From: AC-69 sp036519575
GTDB taxonomy: Bacteria; Actinomycetota; UBA4738; HRBIN12
Direction of reading: 5' to 3'
Assembly (NCBI GenBank): GCA_036519575.1
Contig: DATDKZ010000162.1
Coordinates: forward strand, 1-64,000
Length of the DNA: 64,000 nucleotides
A program made the translations under genes and the position numbers. The notes below the pieces were generated by a model. That model was not told the origin of the DNA and made no database searches. It saw nothing but the letters and a program-made list of their open reading frames with translations. This document shows, one piece after another, positions 53,778-62,687 of this stretch (its first letter is position 1; each line of letters starts with the position of its first letter).

Positions 53778-55979
53778 GTGAAGGTCGTCCAGCCGCTTCA
53801 TCGCGCCCTGGGCCTGACCGACGAGGAGCTCGACCGGATCCACGCGACGCTCGGTCGCGACCCCAACCGAACCGAGCTGGCGATGTACGCGGCCATGTGG
53901 TCGGAGCACTGCTCGTACAAGTCGAGCAAGGTCCACCTTCGCACCCTGCCCACCGAAGGACCGCGGGTGCTGGTGGGCCCGGGACAGGACGCCGGCGCCG
54001 TGGACATCGGGGAAGGCCTGGCCGCGGTGTTCAAGATGGAGTCGCATTCGCATCCATCCGCCGTCGAGCCTTATCAGGGCGCCGCCACCGGGGTGGGCGG
54101 CATCGTCCGAGACATCGTGTCGATGGGAGCCCGGCCCGTTGCGCTCCTCGATCCCCTCCGGTTCGGACCGCTCACCGAGGAGCGCAACCGGGTCCTGTTC
54201 GCCGGCGTGGTTGCCGGGATCGGCGGCTACGGCAACTGCATCGGGGTGCCGACGGTGGGGGGCGAGATTCGCTTCGCCGAGCCCCACTCGTCGAATCCCA
54301 CGGTGAATGTGATGTGCGTGGGGGTGGCGCCGGCCGACAGGCTGGTGACGAGGGCGAACGAGGTGCGCGAGGGATCGAGGTTGCTCCTGATCGGCGCCGC
54401 CACCGGCCGGGACGGGATCGGCGGCGTTTCGGTGCTCGCGTCGCGAACCATCGAGGATCAGGCGGCGGACGCCCGACCGAGCGTACAGATCGGCGACCCC
54501 TTCGCCGGGAAGCTGCTGATCGAGACCTGTCTGGAGCTCGTCGAGGGCGGACTGCTGCTTGGTCTGCAGGATCTGGGCGGAGCCGGGCTGACCTGCGCGG
54601 CCAGCGAGACCGCGTCCGGGGCGGGAATGGGGGCGGAGCTGGACCTGGACGCCGTTCCACTCCGTGAGGCGGGCCTCGAGCCGTTCGAGATCCTGACGAG
54701 CGAGTCCCAGGAACGGATGCTCGCGGTGGTGGATCCCTCCCGGCTCGACGAGGTCCGGGGCGTCTGCGAGAAGTGGGGCCTGACCTCCGCGGTCGTGGGA
54801 ACGCTGGTGGACGGCGGCCGGCTCGCCGTCCGCATGGGGGGAGCGATCGTCGCCGATGTACCGGCCCGGTCCCTGTCGGACGATGGACCGGCCTACGACC
54901 GACGCAGGGAGCGGCCGGCTGGGCGGCACGAGATCCTGGAGGACGATCCCACGTTCGCTCCCGTCGATACCGACCCACGGGACGCGTTCCTCGCCGTCCT
55001 GTCCTCGCCGAACGTGGCGTCGAAGCGGTGGGCGTTCGAACAGTACGACCAACTCGTGCAAGGGGCCACGGTGGCGCCTCCCGGCAGCGACGCCGCCGTG
55101 ATCCGCATCGAGGGGACGTTGAGGGCCTTGGCGCTCTCCTGCGACGGCAACGGCCGGTTCGGGCATCTCGACCCATACCTCGGGGCGGCCCACGCGGTGG
55201 CCGAAGCCGCACGGAACGTGGCGGTTGTGGGCGCCACTCCTCTGGCCATCACGAACTGCATGAACTTCGGCAACCCAGAACGGCCCGAGGTGATGTGGGA
55301 GTTCGCCGAGTCGATCCGGGGGATGGCGGACGCTTGCCGGGGGCTCGGCACCCCCGTGACCGGGGGGAACGTGAGCTTCTACAACGAGTCGGGCGGATCC
55401 GCGATCTGGCCCACGCCGATCGTGGGCATGCTCGGGCTCATCGAGGATTACCGGTTGCTCGTGCAACCGGGCTTCCCAAGTGCTGGGCTCCTCGTCTATC
55501 TGTTGGGGGAGACGTTTCCCGAGCTCGGGGGCTCGGAGTTCGCCCAGGTCGCGCTTCGGAGCGTCTCCGGGCATCCACCGGCCCTCGACCTGGCCCGGGA
55601 GGCCTCGCTCCATCAGATGCTGCTGGAGGCGGCCCGGGGTGATCTCCTGGCCTCGGCTCACGACTGTTCCGATGGAGGCCTTGCCGTCGCCTTGGCCGAG
55701 TCGGCCCTTGCCGGGGACACCGGGTTCGCGGTATCGCTTCCCGGGGACGAACCCTGGTACGTCGCGCTGTTCTCCGAATCGGCATCGCGTGCGGTCGTCT
55801 CGGTGGCCCCCGAGAAGGCGGAGGCCGTGGAAGCCCTGGCGTCGGCACATCACCTGCCGCTCTCGCGCCTTGGCGAGACCGGCGGACCCGGGATGGTTTT
55901 CGACTCGCTCCTTGAGATCACGGTCGAGGACGCGCGCTCCGCCCACGAAGGCGCGATCCCAAAGCTGCTCGCGGGCTGA
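53778..55979 (+). CDS. purL: FGAM synthase subunit PurL (small type)
   Basis: ATP-dependent amidoligase that converts FGAR to FGAM, 733 residues, the short form that needs PurS and PurQ. AMWSEHCSYKSSKVHLRTLPT, MESHSHPSAVEPYQGAATGVGG, FAGVVAGIGGYGNCIGVPTVGGE, and HDCSDGGLAVALAES near the C-terminus. GTG start 1-2 nt after purQ. One of four canonical fold repeats is degenerate, as in the family. Confidence 0.97.
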   Translation: MKVVQPLHRALGLTDEELDRIHATLGRDPNRTELAMYAAMWSEHCSYKSSKVHLRTLPTEGPRVLVGPGQDAGAVDIGEGLAAVFKMESHSHPSAVEPYQGAATGVGGIVRDIVSMGARPVALLDPLRFGPLTEERNRVLFAGVVAGIGGYGNCIGVPTVGGEIRFAEPHSSNPTVNVMCVGVAPADRLVTRANEVREGSRLLLIGAATGRDGIGGVSVLASRTIEDQAADARPSVQIGDPFAGKLLIETCLELVEGGLLLGLQDLGGAGLTCAASETASGAGMGAELDLDAVPLREAGLEPFEILTSESQERMLAVVDPSRLDEVRGVCEKWGLTSAVVGTLVDGGRLAVRMGGAIVADVPARSLSDDGPAYDRRRERPAGRHEILEDDPTFAPVDTDPRDAFLAVLSSPNVASKRWAFEQYDQLVQGATVAPPGSDAAVIRIEGTLRALALSCDGNGRFGHLDPYLGAAHAVAEAARNVAVVGATPLAITNCMNFGNPERPEVMWEFAESIRGMADACRGLGTPVTGGNVSFYNESGGSAIWPTPIVGMLGLIEDYRLLVQPGFPSAGLLVYLLGETFPELGGSEFAQVALRSVSGHPPALDLAREASLHQMLLEAARGDLLASAHDCSDGGLAVALAESALAGDTGFAVSLPGDEPWYVALFSESASRAVVSVAPEKAEAVEALASAHHLPLSRLGETGGPGMVFDSLLEITVEDARSAHEGAIPKLLAG

Positions 55980-55989
55980 CGGGCCCTGT

Positions 55990-55995
55990 TAGCAT
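55990..55995 (+). promoter_or_regulatory. -10 element (TAGCAT) before purF
   Basis: TAGCAT ends 9 nt before the GTG start at 56005. It lies in the only gap between purL and purF and may give purF-purM an extra, leaderless transcript. Confidence 0.42.
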
Positions 55996-56004
55996 CGCGA
56001 ACAG

Positions 56005-57405
56005 GTGGGAGCGGAGAGCCCGAAGGAGGAATGCGGCCTCTTCGGCGTGTGGGCGCCGGGAGAGGACGTCTCCAGGCTCACATACTTCGGCCTCTTCGCC
56101 CAGCAGCACCGGGGACAGGAGTCGGCCGGCATGGCCGTCTCGGACGGGCAGAACCTCCTGGTCTACAAGGAGCTCGGCCTTGTTTCGCAGGTGTTCGACG
56201 AGGCCACGCTTGGAACCCTCCAAGGGGATCTCGGCATCGGGCATACGCGGTACTCCACGACCGGCTCGACCACCTGGGAGAACGCGCAGCCCGCGTTCAA
56301 GACCGACGGTGAGCGCTCGCTGGCCCTCGGCCACAACGGCAACCTGGTCAACACGTTGGAGCTCGCGGAGCGGTCCGGTCGGGCGGCGCCAGCCACCACG
56401 GACTCGGACCTCGTCGCCGGCATCCTGGCCGGCCGTCTGGAGGCCGGCCTGTGGGAGGCGTCCTTGGCCGTGCTCCCGGATCTGCGCGGCGCGTTCTGCT
56501 TCGTGATGATGGACGAGCGGAGCGTCTATGCCGCCCGCGATCCCCACGGCCTGCGGCCCTTGTCCATCGGAAGGCTCCCGAGCGGCTACTGCGTCGCGTC
56601 GGAGACGTGCGCGCTCGACATCGTCGGGGCAACCTTCATCCGTGACGTCGAGCCCGGCGAACTGATCAGGTTCGACGACCGGGGACCCCGATCCGCCCGC
56701 TTCGCGGAGAGTCCGCGGAAGGCGCTGTGTATCTTCGAGTTCGTGTATTTGGCCCGGGCGGACTCCCGGATCCAGGGGGCCACGGTGCACGAGGTTCGGC
56801 GCACGCTCGGCCGGCGCCTGGCGATGGAGGCGCCGGCCGACGCCGACATGGTGATGCCCGTCCCGGACACCGCCCACTCGGCCGCGCAGGGGTACGCGGA
56901 GGTCTCGGGCATCCCGTACGGCGAGGGCCTGATGAAGAACCGTTATGTAGGCCGAACCTTCATCCAGCCGTCCCAATCGCTTCGAGAGCGCGGTGTGAAG
57001 CTCAAGCTGAATCCGATCCCCGACGCCATTCGGGGAAAGCGCCTGGTGGTGATCGACGACTCGATCGTGCGAGGCACGACGACCCGCCAGATCGTGCAGG
57101 CCCTCCGGGAGGCCGGTGCGGCGGAGGTGCACACCCGGATCACCTGCCCGCCGATCCAATGGCCGTGTTTCTACGGCATCGACATGCCCACCCGATACGA
57201 GCTGGTCGCCTCGGACCTGTCAGTGGAGGAGATCAGGCAGTTCGTGGGCGCCGACTCGCTCGGCTACCTGTCGCTCGATGGGATGGTGGCGGCGACCGGG
57301 GCTCCCGGAGGGGACTTCTGTCGGGCCTGCTTCGACGGCGAGTACCCGATCGAGGTTCCCGAGGGCGCGGGCAAGTTCCTGCTGGAGCAGCCCGCCAGGT
57401 CGTGA
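56005..57405 (+). CDS. purF: Amidophosphoribosyltransferase
   Basis: First committed step of purine synthesis, PRPP and glutamine to phosphoribosylamine. 466 residues. A short propeptide (MGAESPKEE) precedes nucleophile Cys10 in CGLFGVWAPG. TGSTTWENAQPAF and GHNGNL follow in the glutaminase domain. The PRPP loop is VVIDDSIVRGTTTRQIV. Cys in KALCIFEF, ITCPP and DFCRACFDG suggest the [4Fe-4S] form seen in Bacillus. GTG start; the stop overlaps purM (GTGA). Confidence 0.96.
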   Translation: MGAESPKEECGLFGVWAPGEDVSRLTYFGLFAQQHRGQESAGMAVSDGQNLLVYKELGLVSQVFDEATLGTLQGDLGIGHTRYSTTGSTTWENAQPAFKTDGERSLALGHNGNLVNTLELAERSGRAAPATTDSDLVAGILAGRLEAGLWEASLAVLPDLRGAFCFVMMDERSVYAARDPHGLRPLSIGRLPSGYCVASETCALDIVGATFIRDVEPGELIRFDDRGPRSARFAESPRKALCIFEFVYLARADSRIQGATVHEVRRTLGRRLAMEAPADADMVMPVPDTAHSAAQGYAEVSGIPYGEGLMKNRYVGRTFIQPSQSLRERGVKLKLNPIPDAIRGKRLVVIDDSIVRGTTTRQIVQALREAGAAEVHTRITCPPIQWPCFYGIDMPTRYELVASDLSVEEIRQFVGADSLGYLSLDGMVAATGAPGGDFCRACFDGEYPIEVPEGAGKFLLEQPARS

Positions 57406-58415
57406 GCGGCGCCTACCGCAGGGCGGGCGTCGACCTGGAGGCTGCGGGCAGAGCCGTGACGCTCATCCGAGAGCTGGCCAAGAGCGCGACGCGGCCCGAA
57501 GTCCTCGAGGGGGTCGGCGGCTTCGCCGGGCTGTTCCGGATCGGGGAGGGACGGTACCTCGCCGCCGCCACGGACGGGATAGGGACGAAGCTCGACGTGG
57601 CGCGGATGGCCGATCGCCTGTCCACGGTCGGTATCGACCTCGTAGCCATGTGCGCCGACGACGTGGCGTGCACTGGGGCCGAGCCGCTCTTCTTCCTCGA
57701 CTACCTGGCGACGGGGAACCTCGTCCCGGAAGAGGCCGCGGCCATCGTCGAAGGGATCGCCGAGGGCTGCCGGCGTGCCGGGTGTGCGCTCCTCGGCGGC
57801 GAGACGGCCGAGCATCCCGGCGTGATGGCCGAGCGGCAGCTCGACCTGGCGGGGTTCTGCGTGGGGGTCGTCGACGACGAGGGGCTGATCGGGCCTCACC
57901 GCGTCCTCGAGGGCGATGTGCTGGTCGGCCTGGCCTCGAGCGGCGTGCACGCGAACGGATTCAGCCTGATCCGTTCCGCGCTCCTGGTGGAAGGTCCGCA
58001 GATGCTCGACGCCGTGCCGGACGGCTTCCACCGATCCCTGGCCGACGAGCTGCTCGAGCCGACGGTGATCTACGCGCCACTCGTCGTGTCGCTCGCGCGC
58101 GGCGGACTGGTGCACGCGGCCGCGCACGTGACCGGAGGCGGCCTTCCGGAGAACGTACCTCGTGCCCTCCCCGGTGGACTTGGGGCCGAGATCGATCTCG
58201 GCAGCTGGGCCGTTCCCGCGATCTTCGAGCTGGTACGCACGGCGGCGGACGTATCGGACAACGACATGTTCGCCACGTTCAACATGGGCGTGGGAATGGT
58301 GCTCGTGGTGCCGCCGAGCCGGGCGGACGACGTGATCGGGCAGGCCGCCGACGCCGGCATCCAGGCCTTTGGGATCGGGCGCGTGGGCGTGGGACCTGGG
58401 CTCTCCCTGCGTTAG
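57402..58415 (+). CDS. purM: AIR synthase (phosphoribosylformylglycinamidine cyclo-ligase)
   Basis: Closes the imidazole ring to give AIR, ATP-dependent, 337 residues. YRRAGVDLEAAGRAV, AATDGIGTKLDVA, CADDVACTGAEPLFFLDYLATG, CALLGGETAEHPG, GLASSGVHANGFSLIR, HVTGGGLPENVPRALP, DNDMFATFNMGVGM. Last gene of the purine run; purN and purH do not follow. Confidence 0.97.
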   Translation: MSGAYRRAGVDLEAAGRAVTLIRELAKSATRPEVLEGVGGFAGLFRIGEGRYLAAATDGIGTKLDVARMADRLSTVGIDLVAMCADDVACTGAEPLFFLDYLATGNLVPEEAAAIVEGIAEGCRRAGCALLGGETAEHPGVMAERQLDLAGFCVGVVDDEGLIGPHRVLEGDVLVGLASSGVHANGFSLIRSALLVEGPQMLDAVPDGFHRSLADELLEPTVIYAPLVVSLARGGLVHAAAHVTGGGLPENVPRALPGGLGAEIDLGSWAVPAIFELVRTAADVSDNDMFATFNMGVGMVLVVPPSRADDVIGQAADAGIQAFGIGRVGVGPGLSLR

Positions 58416-58509
58416 CCAAGAAGGACTACGACCATCTGTCTCCGGGTCTACTTCGACCGGTCCTTGAAAAACGGTAGCCCGGGCGATTCCGGCGATGGAT
58501 ACACCTGCC

Positions 58510-58515
58510 TACCCT
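58510..58515 (+). promoter_or_regulatory. Possible -10 element (TACCCT) before the lone receiver
   Basis: TACCCT ends 10 nt before the ATG at 58526 with no clear ribosome site; a weak member of the leaderless set. Confidence 0.3.
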
Positions 58516-58525
58516 CGAATCCGGG

Positions 58526-58909
58526 ATGGATGCGCCCGTGCAGACCAGCGTGCTCGTCGTCGACGACGAACCCCAAGTCGTCTGGATGCTCCAGTTCAGC
58601 CTGGAGGCCGAGGGGTTCCAGACCTTCGCCGCGCGTGACGGCCGGACGGCCCTCGACGAGCTCCGCGAGCATCGCCCGCAGCTCATGCTCTTGGACATCA
58701 TGATGCCGGTCATGGACGGCTGGAGCGTGCTCCAGGAGATCCGGGACCTCCCCGAGACCGAACGCCCCCGCGTGGTCGTGGTCTCGGCGCGGGCAACCCT
58801 TCGCGACCGGGCCAAGGCCGCCGAGCTCGGGGCCATCGCATTCGTGGCCAAGCCGTTCAACGTCGATGACTTGCTGGGCGTCCTCAACCGACTGAAGAAG
58901 GCCAGCTAG
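58526..58909 (+). CDS. Single-domain response regulator (receiver only)
   Basis: 127 residues, CheY-like. VLVVDDEPQVVWML (acidic pocket), phospho-acceptor Asp in LMLLDIMMPVMDGW, Thr/Ser in VVVSARAT, Lys in FVAKPFNVDDLL. No output domain and no neighbouring kinase, so it probably acts in a phosphorelay or by protein contact. Convergent with the hotdog gene, 18 nt between stops. Confidence 0.9.
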   Translation: MDAPVQTSVLVVDDEPQVVWMLQFSLEAEGFQTFAARDGRTALDELREHRPQLMLLDIMMPVMDGWSVLQEIRDLPETERPRVVVVSARATLRDRAKAAELGAIAFVAKPFNVDDLLGVLNRLKKAS

Positions 58910-58927
58910 GTCGTTCGCGCGTACGGC

Positions 58928-59329
58928 TCAGCGCGGGAAGCGCTGGTGGTCCTTCGGCACGACCGTCGTCCCCACGGCCCTGCACGTTAGGATGGGTTCT
59001 TGCAGGAACTCCGCGGCGGACTCGGACACGTCGGACCGGGGCCCACCGATCTTCCACACCTCGAACTCGCACCGTCGCGATGTGGTTCCCACCGACACGA
59101 TCCGGCCATTCGCCTCGATCCAGTCTCCCGCGAACAGCGGATGGAGGAACTCGACCGACTCATAGGCGCGGAACAGGCCCTCGTCGCCGTCGTAGCGCAT
59201 GGCCAGCTCGGTGATGAGGTCGCCGATCACCTCGAGCTGCTTGGCCCCGGCCACCAGGTTGCCACCGTAGTGCGAGTCCTCGTTTCCCAGTCGGCGGCGG
59301 ATGAAGGCGGTGGGAAGCTCTTCGGCCAT
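58928..59329 (-). CDS. Hotdog-fold protein resembling 3-aminobutyryl-CoA ammonia-lyase
   Basis: 133 residues, hotdog fold. NEDSHYGGNLVAGAKQL, DGDEGLFRAYESVEFL, LFAGDWIEANGRIVSVG and TSRRCEFEVWK closely recall Kal, the 3-aminobutyryl-CoA ammonia-lyase of lysine fermentation. No other lysine-fermentation gene is nearby, so the CoA ester handled may differ. Start is ATG 59329 with GGAGG 9 nt upstream; an in-frame GTG at 59347 would contain the ribosome site. Confidence 0.78.
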   Translation of the reverse strand: MAEELPTAFIRRRLGNEDSHYGGNLVAGAKQLEVIGDLITELAMRYDGDEGLFRAYESVEFLHPLFAGDWIEANGRIVSVGTTSRRCEFEVWKIGGPRSDVSESAAEFLQEPILTCRAVGTTVVPKDHQRFPR

Positions 59330-59347
59330 CGGCTGTGACCTCCCCAC

Positions 59348-59557
59348 CTAGCGAGAGACGACCTTGCCGAAGCGCACGCCGCGCCTCGGCACCCGGGCCA
59401 GCTCGCCGTCCTTCCTCCGAACCAGGTACGTCTCGGCGGCCTCATCGTAGGCCACGAGGATCCCCACGACCTCGCCCACATAGCCGTTGGGGAGCTCGAA
59501 CTGGAACGAGACGCGAGTACCGATGTCATCCGGCGACACCTGGTTCGGGGCCTTCAT
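59348..59557 (-). CDS. Small SH3-like domain protein
   Basis: 69 residues: IGTRVSFQFELPNGYVGEVVGILVAYDEAAETYLVRRKDGELARVPRRGVRFGKVV. The pattern (beta-barrel, DGE-VRVPxxxVxxGKVV ending) matches the SH3-like domain that often precedes actinobacterial GNAT acetyltransferases, but here it stands alone. It may be a binding module or the remains of a longer gene. Ends 18 nt before the Kal-like gene start on the same strand. Confidence 0.6.
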   Translation of the reverse strand: MKAPNQVSPDDIGTRVSFQFELPNGYVGEVVGILVAYDEAAETYLVRRKDGELARVPRRGVRFGKVVSR

Positions 59558-59564
59558 CGCCGGG

Positions 59565-59570
59565 AGGATA
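59565..59570 (-). promoter_or_regulatory. -10 element (TATCCT) before the SH3-like gene
   Basis: On the minus strand TATCCT ends 7 nt before ATG 59557 with no ribosome site; leaderless pattern. It could drive the SH3-like and Kal-like genes together. Confidence 0.45.
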
Positions 59571-59581
59571 CCGGACCTCGC

Positions 59582-60499
59582 TTACGGCTCGACGCGGGTG
59601 ATCGATCCGTCCGGCGGCTCGGGGAAGGCCTGCGGGTGCACGGCCCAGGCCAGGATCTCCAGGCCATCGACGATCCGCGGCCCGGGGCGGGAGAAGAACG
59701 AGGTCGCGTCGACCGCGAACACCGTCCCCTCACGAGCCGCCGGGGTCTCGACGAATTCGGCGTTGCGGTAGAGCTGGGCGGCCTCCCCCTCCGCCTCCTC
59801 CAGGTAGTAGCCGCAGGGCATGAACACCACGACCTCGGGGTTGGCATCCCGGATCTCCCGCCAGGTCACCACCCGGGAGGGGTGTTCCTTCTCGGTCAGC
59901 AGGTTCACCCCGCCGACCGTCTCCACCATGTCGGGGACCCAATGGCCCGCGGCGAACGGCGGATCGAGCCACTCCTGGCACAGGACCCGGATCGAGGGGA
60001 GTCGGACCGCCTTGGCCCGTACCGCTTCGACACGAGCGCGGAGCGCGCCGACGATCTCGTCGGCGCGCTCCGCCCTTCCAAGCGTTGTGCCCACCGCCCG
60101 GATACCTTCCAGCACCTCGTCGAACGTGTGCGGATCGAGCGAGAGGACCTTCGCATCGCGAACGCCGATCTCCTCGAGCGCCTCCTGCACCTGTCCGCTG
60201 GGGACGGCGCACACGCGGCAGAGGTCTTGCGTCAGGATCACGTCCGGCTCGAGCTGTTGGATCAGCTCCTTCTCCAGGACGTAGATCGGCTCCTGGCGGT
60301 CCATCCGGTCTCGGACCTCCTCGTCGATCTCGCGGGAGGAGAGCGGCCGTCCCTGAGGGAGCGCGCTCTTCACCACCACGGGCTTGGAAGTGGCCTCGGG
60401 CGGGTAGTCGCATTCGTACGTCACCCCGACGAGATCGTCGCCCAGGCCCAGCGCGTACACGATCTCCGTGGCGGAGGGCAGGAGCGACACGATCCTCAT
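59582..60499 (-). CDS. BtuF-like cobalamin-binding protein without signal peptide
   Basis: 305 residues of the periplasmic-binding-protein-like helical-backbone family. MRIVSLLPSATEIVYALGLGDDLVGVTYECDYP, PDVILTQDLCRVCAVP, LDPHTFDEVLEGI, FMPCGYYLEEA. BtuF-type, but no signal peptide or lipobox, so cytoplasmic, as in the stand-alone cobalamin-binding protein group; no btuCD nearby. The ATG overlaps the E2 stop (ATGA), making it the fourth gene of the BCKDH operon. A longer frame upstream is a shadow of E2. Confidence 0.86.
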   Translation of the reverse strand: MRIVSLLPSATEIVYALGLGDDLVGVTYECDYPPEATSKPVVVKSALPQGRPLSSREIDEEVRDRMDRQEPIYVLEKELIQQLEPDVILTQDLCRVCAVPSGQVQEALEEIGVRDAKVLSLDPHTFDEVLEGIRAVGTTLGRAERADEIVGALRARVEAVRAKAVRLPSIRVLCQEWLDPPFAAGHWVPDMVETVGGVNLLTEKEHPSRVVTWREIRDANPEVVVFMPCGYYLEEAEGEAAQLYRNAEFVETPAAREGTVFAVDATSFFSRPGPRIVDGLEILAWAVHPQAFPEPPDGSITRVEP

Positions 60500-61713
60500 C
60501 GGGGGAGTGCCTCCAGCCGGTCGGGGGAGGAGAGGGCCGCGACCAGGTCGCCGAACGCCCGGCCGGCGGTCGCACCGTCCAGCAGTCGGTGATCGAAGGT
60601 CAGCGAGAGCGTGCACGCGGGCCGGGCCACCACCTGCCCATCGACGATCAGCGCCCGGGGGGCGATGGCGCCCAGGCCGAGGATCGCGGCCTGGGCCCGA
60701 TTGATGATGGGCGTGCCGAACTCTGAGCCGTAGCTCCCGGTGTTCGTCACCGTGATCGTTCCGCCGGTCATCTCCTCGATCCGGATGGAGCCGTCGCGCG
60801 CCGCCGAGGCCAGTCGCTGGATCTCGGCCGCGACCTCGCCCAGCGTCAGGTCCCCGACGTCTCGAACCACCGGCACCAGGAGCCCTCGTTCGGTGTCGGT
60901 GGCGATGCCGACGTGGACCCGCCGGTGCAGCCAGATCTGGCCCTGCTCGGCCATATACGACGCGTTGAGGCTTCGATGGTCCTTGCACACGTCGGCTAGG
61001 GCCCGGACGACGATCGGCAGTGGCGACAGGCCGGCTTCTCGACGGAACGCCTCCAGAGCCGTGGAGTCGAGCGTCCGAAACGTGGTGACCTGTGGCACTT
61101 CCCGAACGACCCGAGTGAGGTTCTCGGCGATCGTTCTCCGGATCATCGAGATGGGTCTGACCTCGGCGTCGGTGGGCATCATCATCGTCCACAGGGCGCG
61201 GGCTCCGGCCCGCTGCCCCTGCTCGAGGGCCGGAGCCATCCCCACGCCGGGCGATGCCTGCCCTTCCTCGGCGGGCGCGCGGACCTCCGCCGCCACCGGC
61301 GTGCCCGACCGAGCGGCTCGATCCACGTCCTCGTGAGTGACCCTTCCACCCGGACCGGATCCGGCGATCACGCCCAGCTCCACCCCGAGCTCCTTGGCTC
61401 GCCGGCGAACGGCCGGGGTGGCCGGCACTGTGGCCGGCCCTGCATCCTCTTCCGCCGCCGCCTCCCCGTCCTCCTCGACCTCGAAGGTGACTAGGGGCGC
61501 TCCCACCTTGACGGTCTCTCCCACCTTCCCGTGCAGTTGGTCGATCGTCCCGGCGAAGGGTGAGGGGATCTCCACGGTTGCCTTGGCCGTCTCCACCTCG
61601 ACGATCGGCTGGTTCAGCGAGACCGGGTCGCCCTCCTTCACCAACCAGGCAGTGATCGTGGCCTCCTCGAGGCCCTCGCCCAGGTCCGGCAAGGCGAAGA
61701 CTCGCTCGGCCAT
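60496..61713 (-). CDS. Branched-chain 2-oxoacid dehydrogenase E2 (acyltransferase)
   Basis: Dihydrolipoamide acyltransferase core of the complex, 405 residues. Lipoyl domain (1-78) with Lys44 in EVETAKATVEI; peripheral-subunit-binding domain (about 100-135, ATPAVRRRAKELGVELG...GRVTHEDV); catalytic domain with FDHRLLDGATAGRAF (His and Asp of the active site). Pyruvate-type E2 cannot be excluded but the E1 neighbour favours BCKDH. Start overlaps the E1-beta stop by one base. Confidence 0.92.
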   Translation of the reverse strand: MAERVFALPDLGEGLEEATITAWLVKEGDPVSLNQPIVEVETAKATVEIPSPFAGTIDQLHGKVGETVKVGAPLVTFEVEEDGEAAAEEDAGPATVPATPAVRRRAKELGVELGVIAGSGPGGRVTHEDVDRAARSGTPVAAEVRAPAEEGQASPGVGMAPALEQGQRAGARALWTMMMPTDAEVRPISMIRRTIAENLTRVVREVPQVTTFRTLDSTALEAFRREAGLSPLPIVVRALADVCKDHRSLNASYMAEQGQIWLHRRVHVGIATDTERGLLVPVVRDVGDLTLGEVAAEIQRLASAARDGSIRIEEMTGGTITVTNTGSYGSEFGTPIINRAQAAILGLGAIAPRALIVDGQVVARPACTLSLTFDHRLLDGATAGRAFGDLVAALSSPDRLEALPR

Positions 61714-62687
61714 CAGTGGCTCACCACCGTGCGCACGGCGGCCGTGATCCGCTCGATGCTGGGCAGGTACCGCTGTTCGAGGGCCGCCGGCGGATACGGT
61801 ACGTCGTAGCCCGTCACCCGAAGAACCGGCGCCTCCAGGTAGTCGAACCCCTCCTCCATGACCCGGGCGGCGATCTCGGCGCCCATCCCCAACGTCCGAG
61901 GTGCCTCGTGTACCACGACGACGCGGCCGGTCCTCCGCACGGACTCGGCGAGCGTCTGGAGGTCGAGGGGAACGAGCGAGCGGAGGTCGAGCACGCGGCA
62001 GGAGAGGCGTTCACGCGCAAGGACCTCGGCCGCCTCGAGACATCGCGTGACCATGGCCCCATAGGTGACGAGTGTGCAGGCGTCGCCCTCCCGCCGGATC
62101 CACGCCCTGCCGATGGGCGGCCCATCCACCGCGAGCTCGCCATGTTCCTTGGCCCAGTACCGGCTCTTCGGCTCGAGAAAGATCACCGGGTCGGGGTCGG
62201 CGATCGCGAGCGCCAGCAATCGGTAGGCGTCCAGCGCGCCTGATGGGACCACCACCTTCAGCCCGGCTGTATGCGCGTAATAGGTCTCCGGGCTCTCGCC
62301 GTGGTGCTCCTTGCCCCGGATACCGCCGAACGAGGGGATCCGTATGACGATCGGCATCGAGGTCCGGCCCCGCGTGCGCGTCCGGTACTTGGCGATATGG
62401 CTGACGATCTGGTCAAGCGCCGGATAGGAGAACCCATCGAACTGCATCTCGGCGACGGGCCGCCAGCCGGCCAGCGAGAGGCCGACGCAGATCCCGGCGA
62501 TTCCGGCCTCCGCGATCGGCGTGTTGAACACCCGTTCCGGGCCGAATGCGCGCTGCAGGCCCTCGGTGACGCGATACACTCCGCCGAGCTCACCGACGTC
62601 CTCACCGAACACCAGCGTCCGGGGGTCGTTGTTCAGGGCATCGCGGAGCGCGGCGTTCAGCGCGGCGACCATCGTGTACTCAGCCAT
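61713..62687 (-). CDS. Branched-chain 2-oxoacid dehydrogenase E1 beta subunit
   Basis: Transketolase-like pyrimidine-binding subunit, 324 residues. VFGEDVGELGGVYRVTEGL (ThDP-activating Glu), FNTPIAEAGIAGICVGLSLAGWRPVAEMQF, GGIRGKEHHGESPE, VVHEAPRTLGMGAEIAA. Forms an alpha2-beta2 E1 with the upstream subunit. ATG 62687 overlaps the end of E1-alpha. Confidence 0.95.
   Translation of the reverse strand: MAEYTMVAALNAALRDALNNDPRTLVFGEDVGELGGVYRVTEGLQRAFGPERVFNTPIAEAGIAGICVGLSLAGWRPVAEMQFDGFSYPALDQIVSHIAKYRTRTRGRTSMPIVIRIPSFGGIRGKEHHGESPETYYAHTAGLKVVVPSGALDAYRLLALAIADPDPVIFLEPKSRYWAKEHGELAVDGPPIGRAWIRREGDACTLVTYGAMVTRCLEAAEVLARERLSCRVLDLRSLVPLDLQTLAESVRRTGRVVVVHEAPRTLGMGAEIAARVMEEGFDYLEAPVLRVTGYDVPYPPAALEQRYLPSIERITAAVRTVVSH

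Noticed and set aside
53676..55946. 756-codon open frame on the minus strand
   Set aside because: Antisense shadow of purL; composition is Arg/Gly/Pro-rich with no domain.
60490..60530. Cobalamin riboswitch before the BtuF-like gene
   Set aside because: The gene start overlaps the E2 stop, so there is no leader in which a riboswitch could sit.
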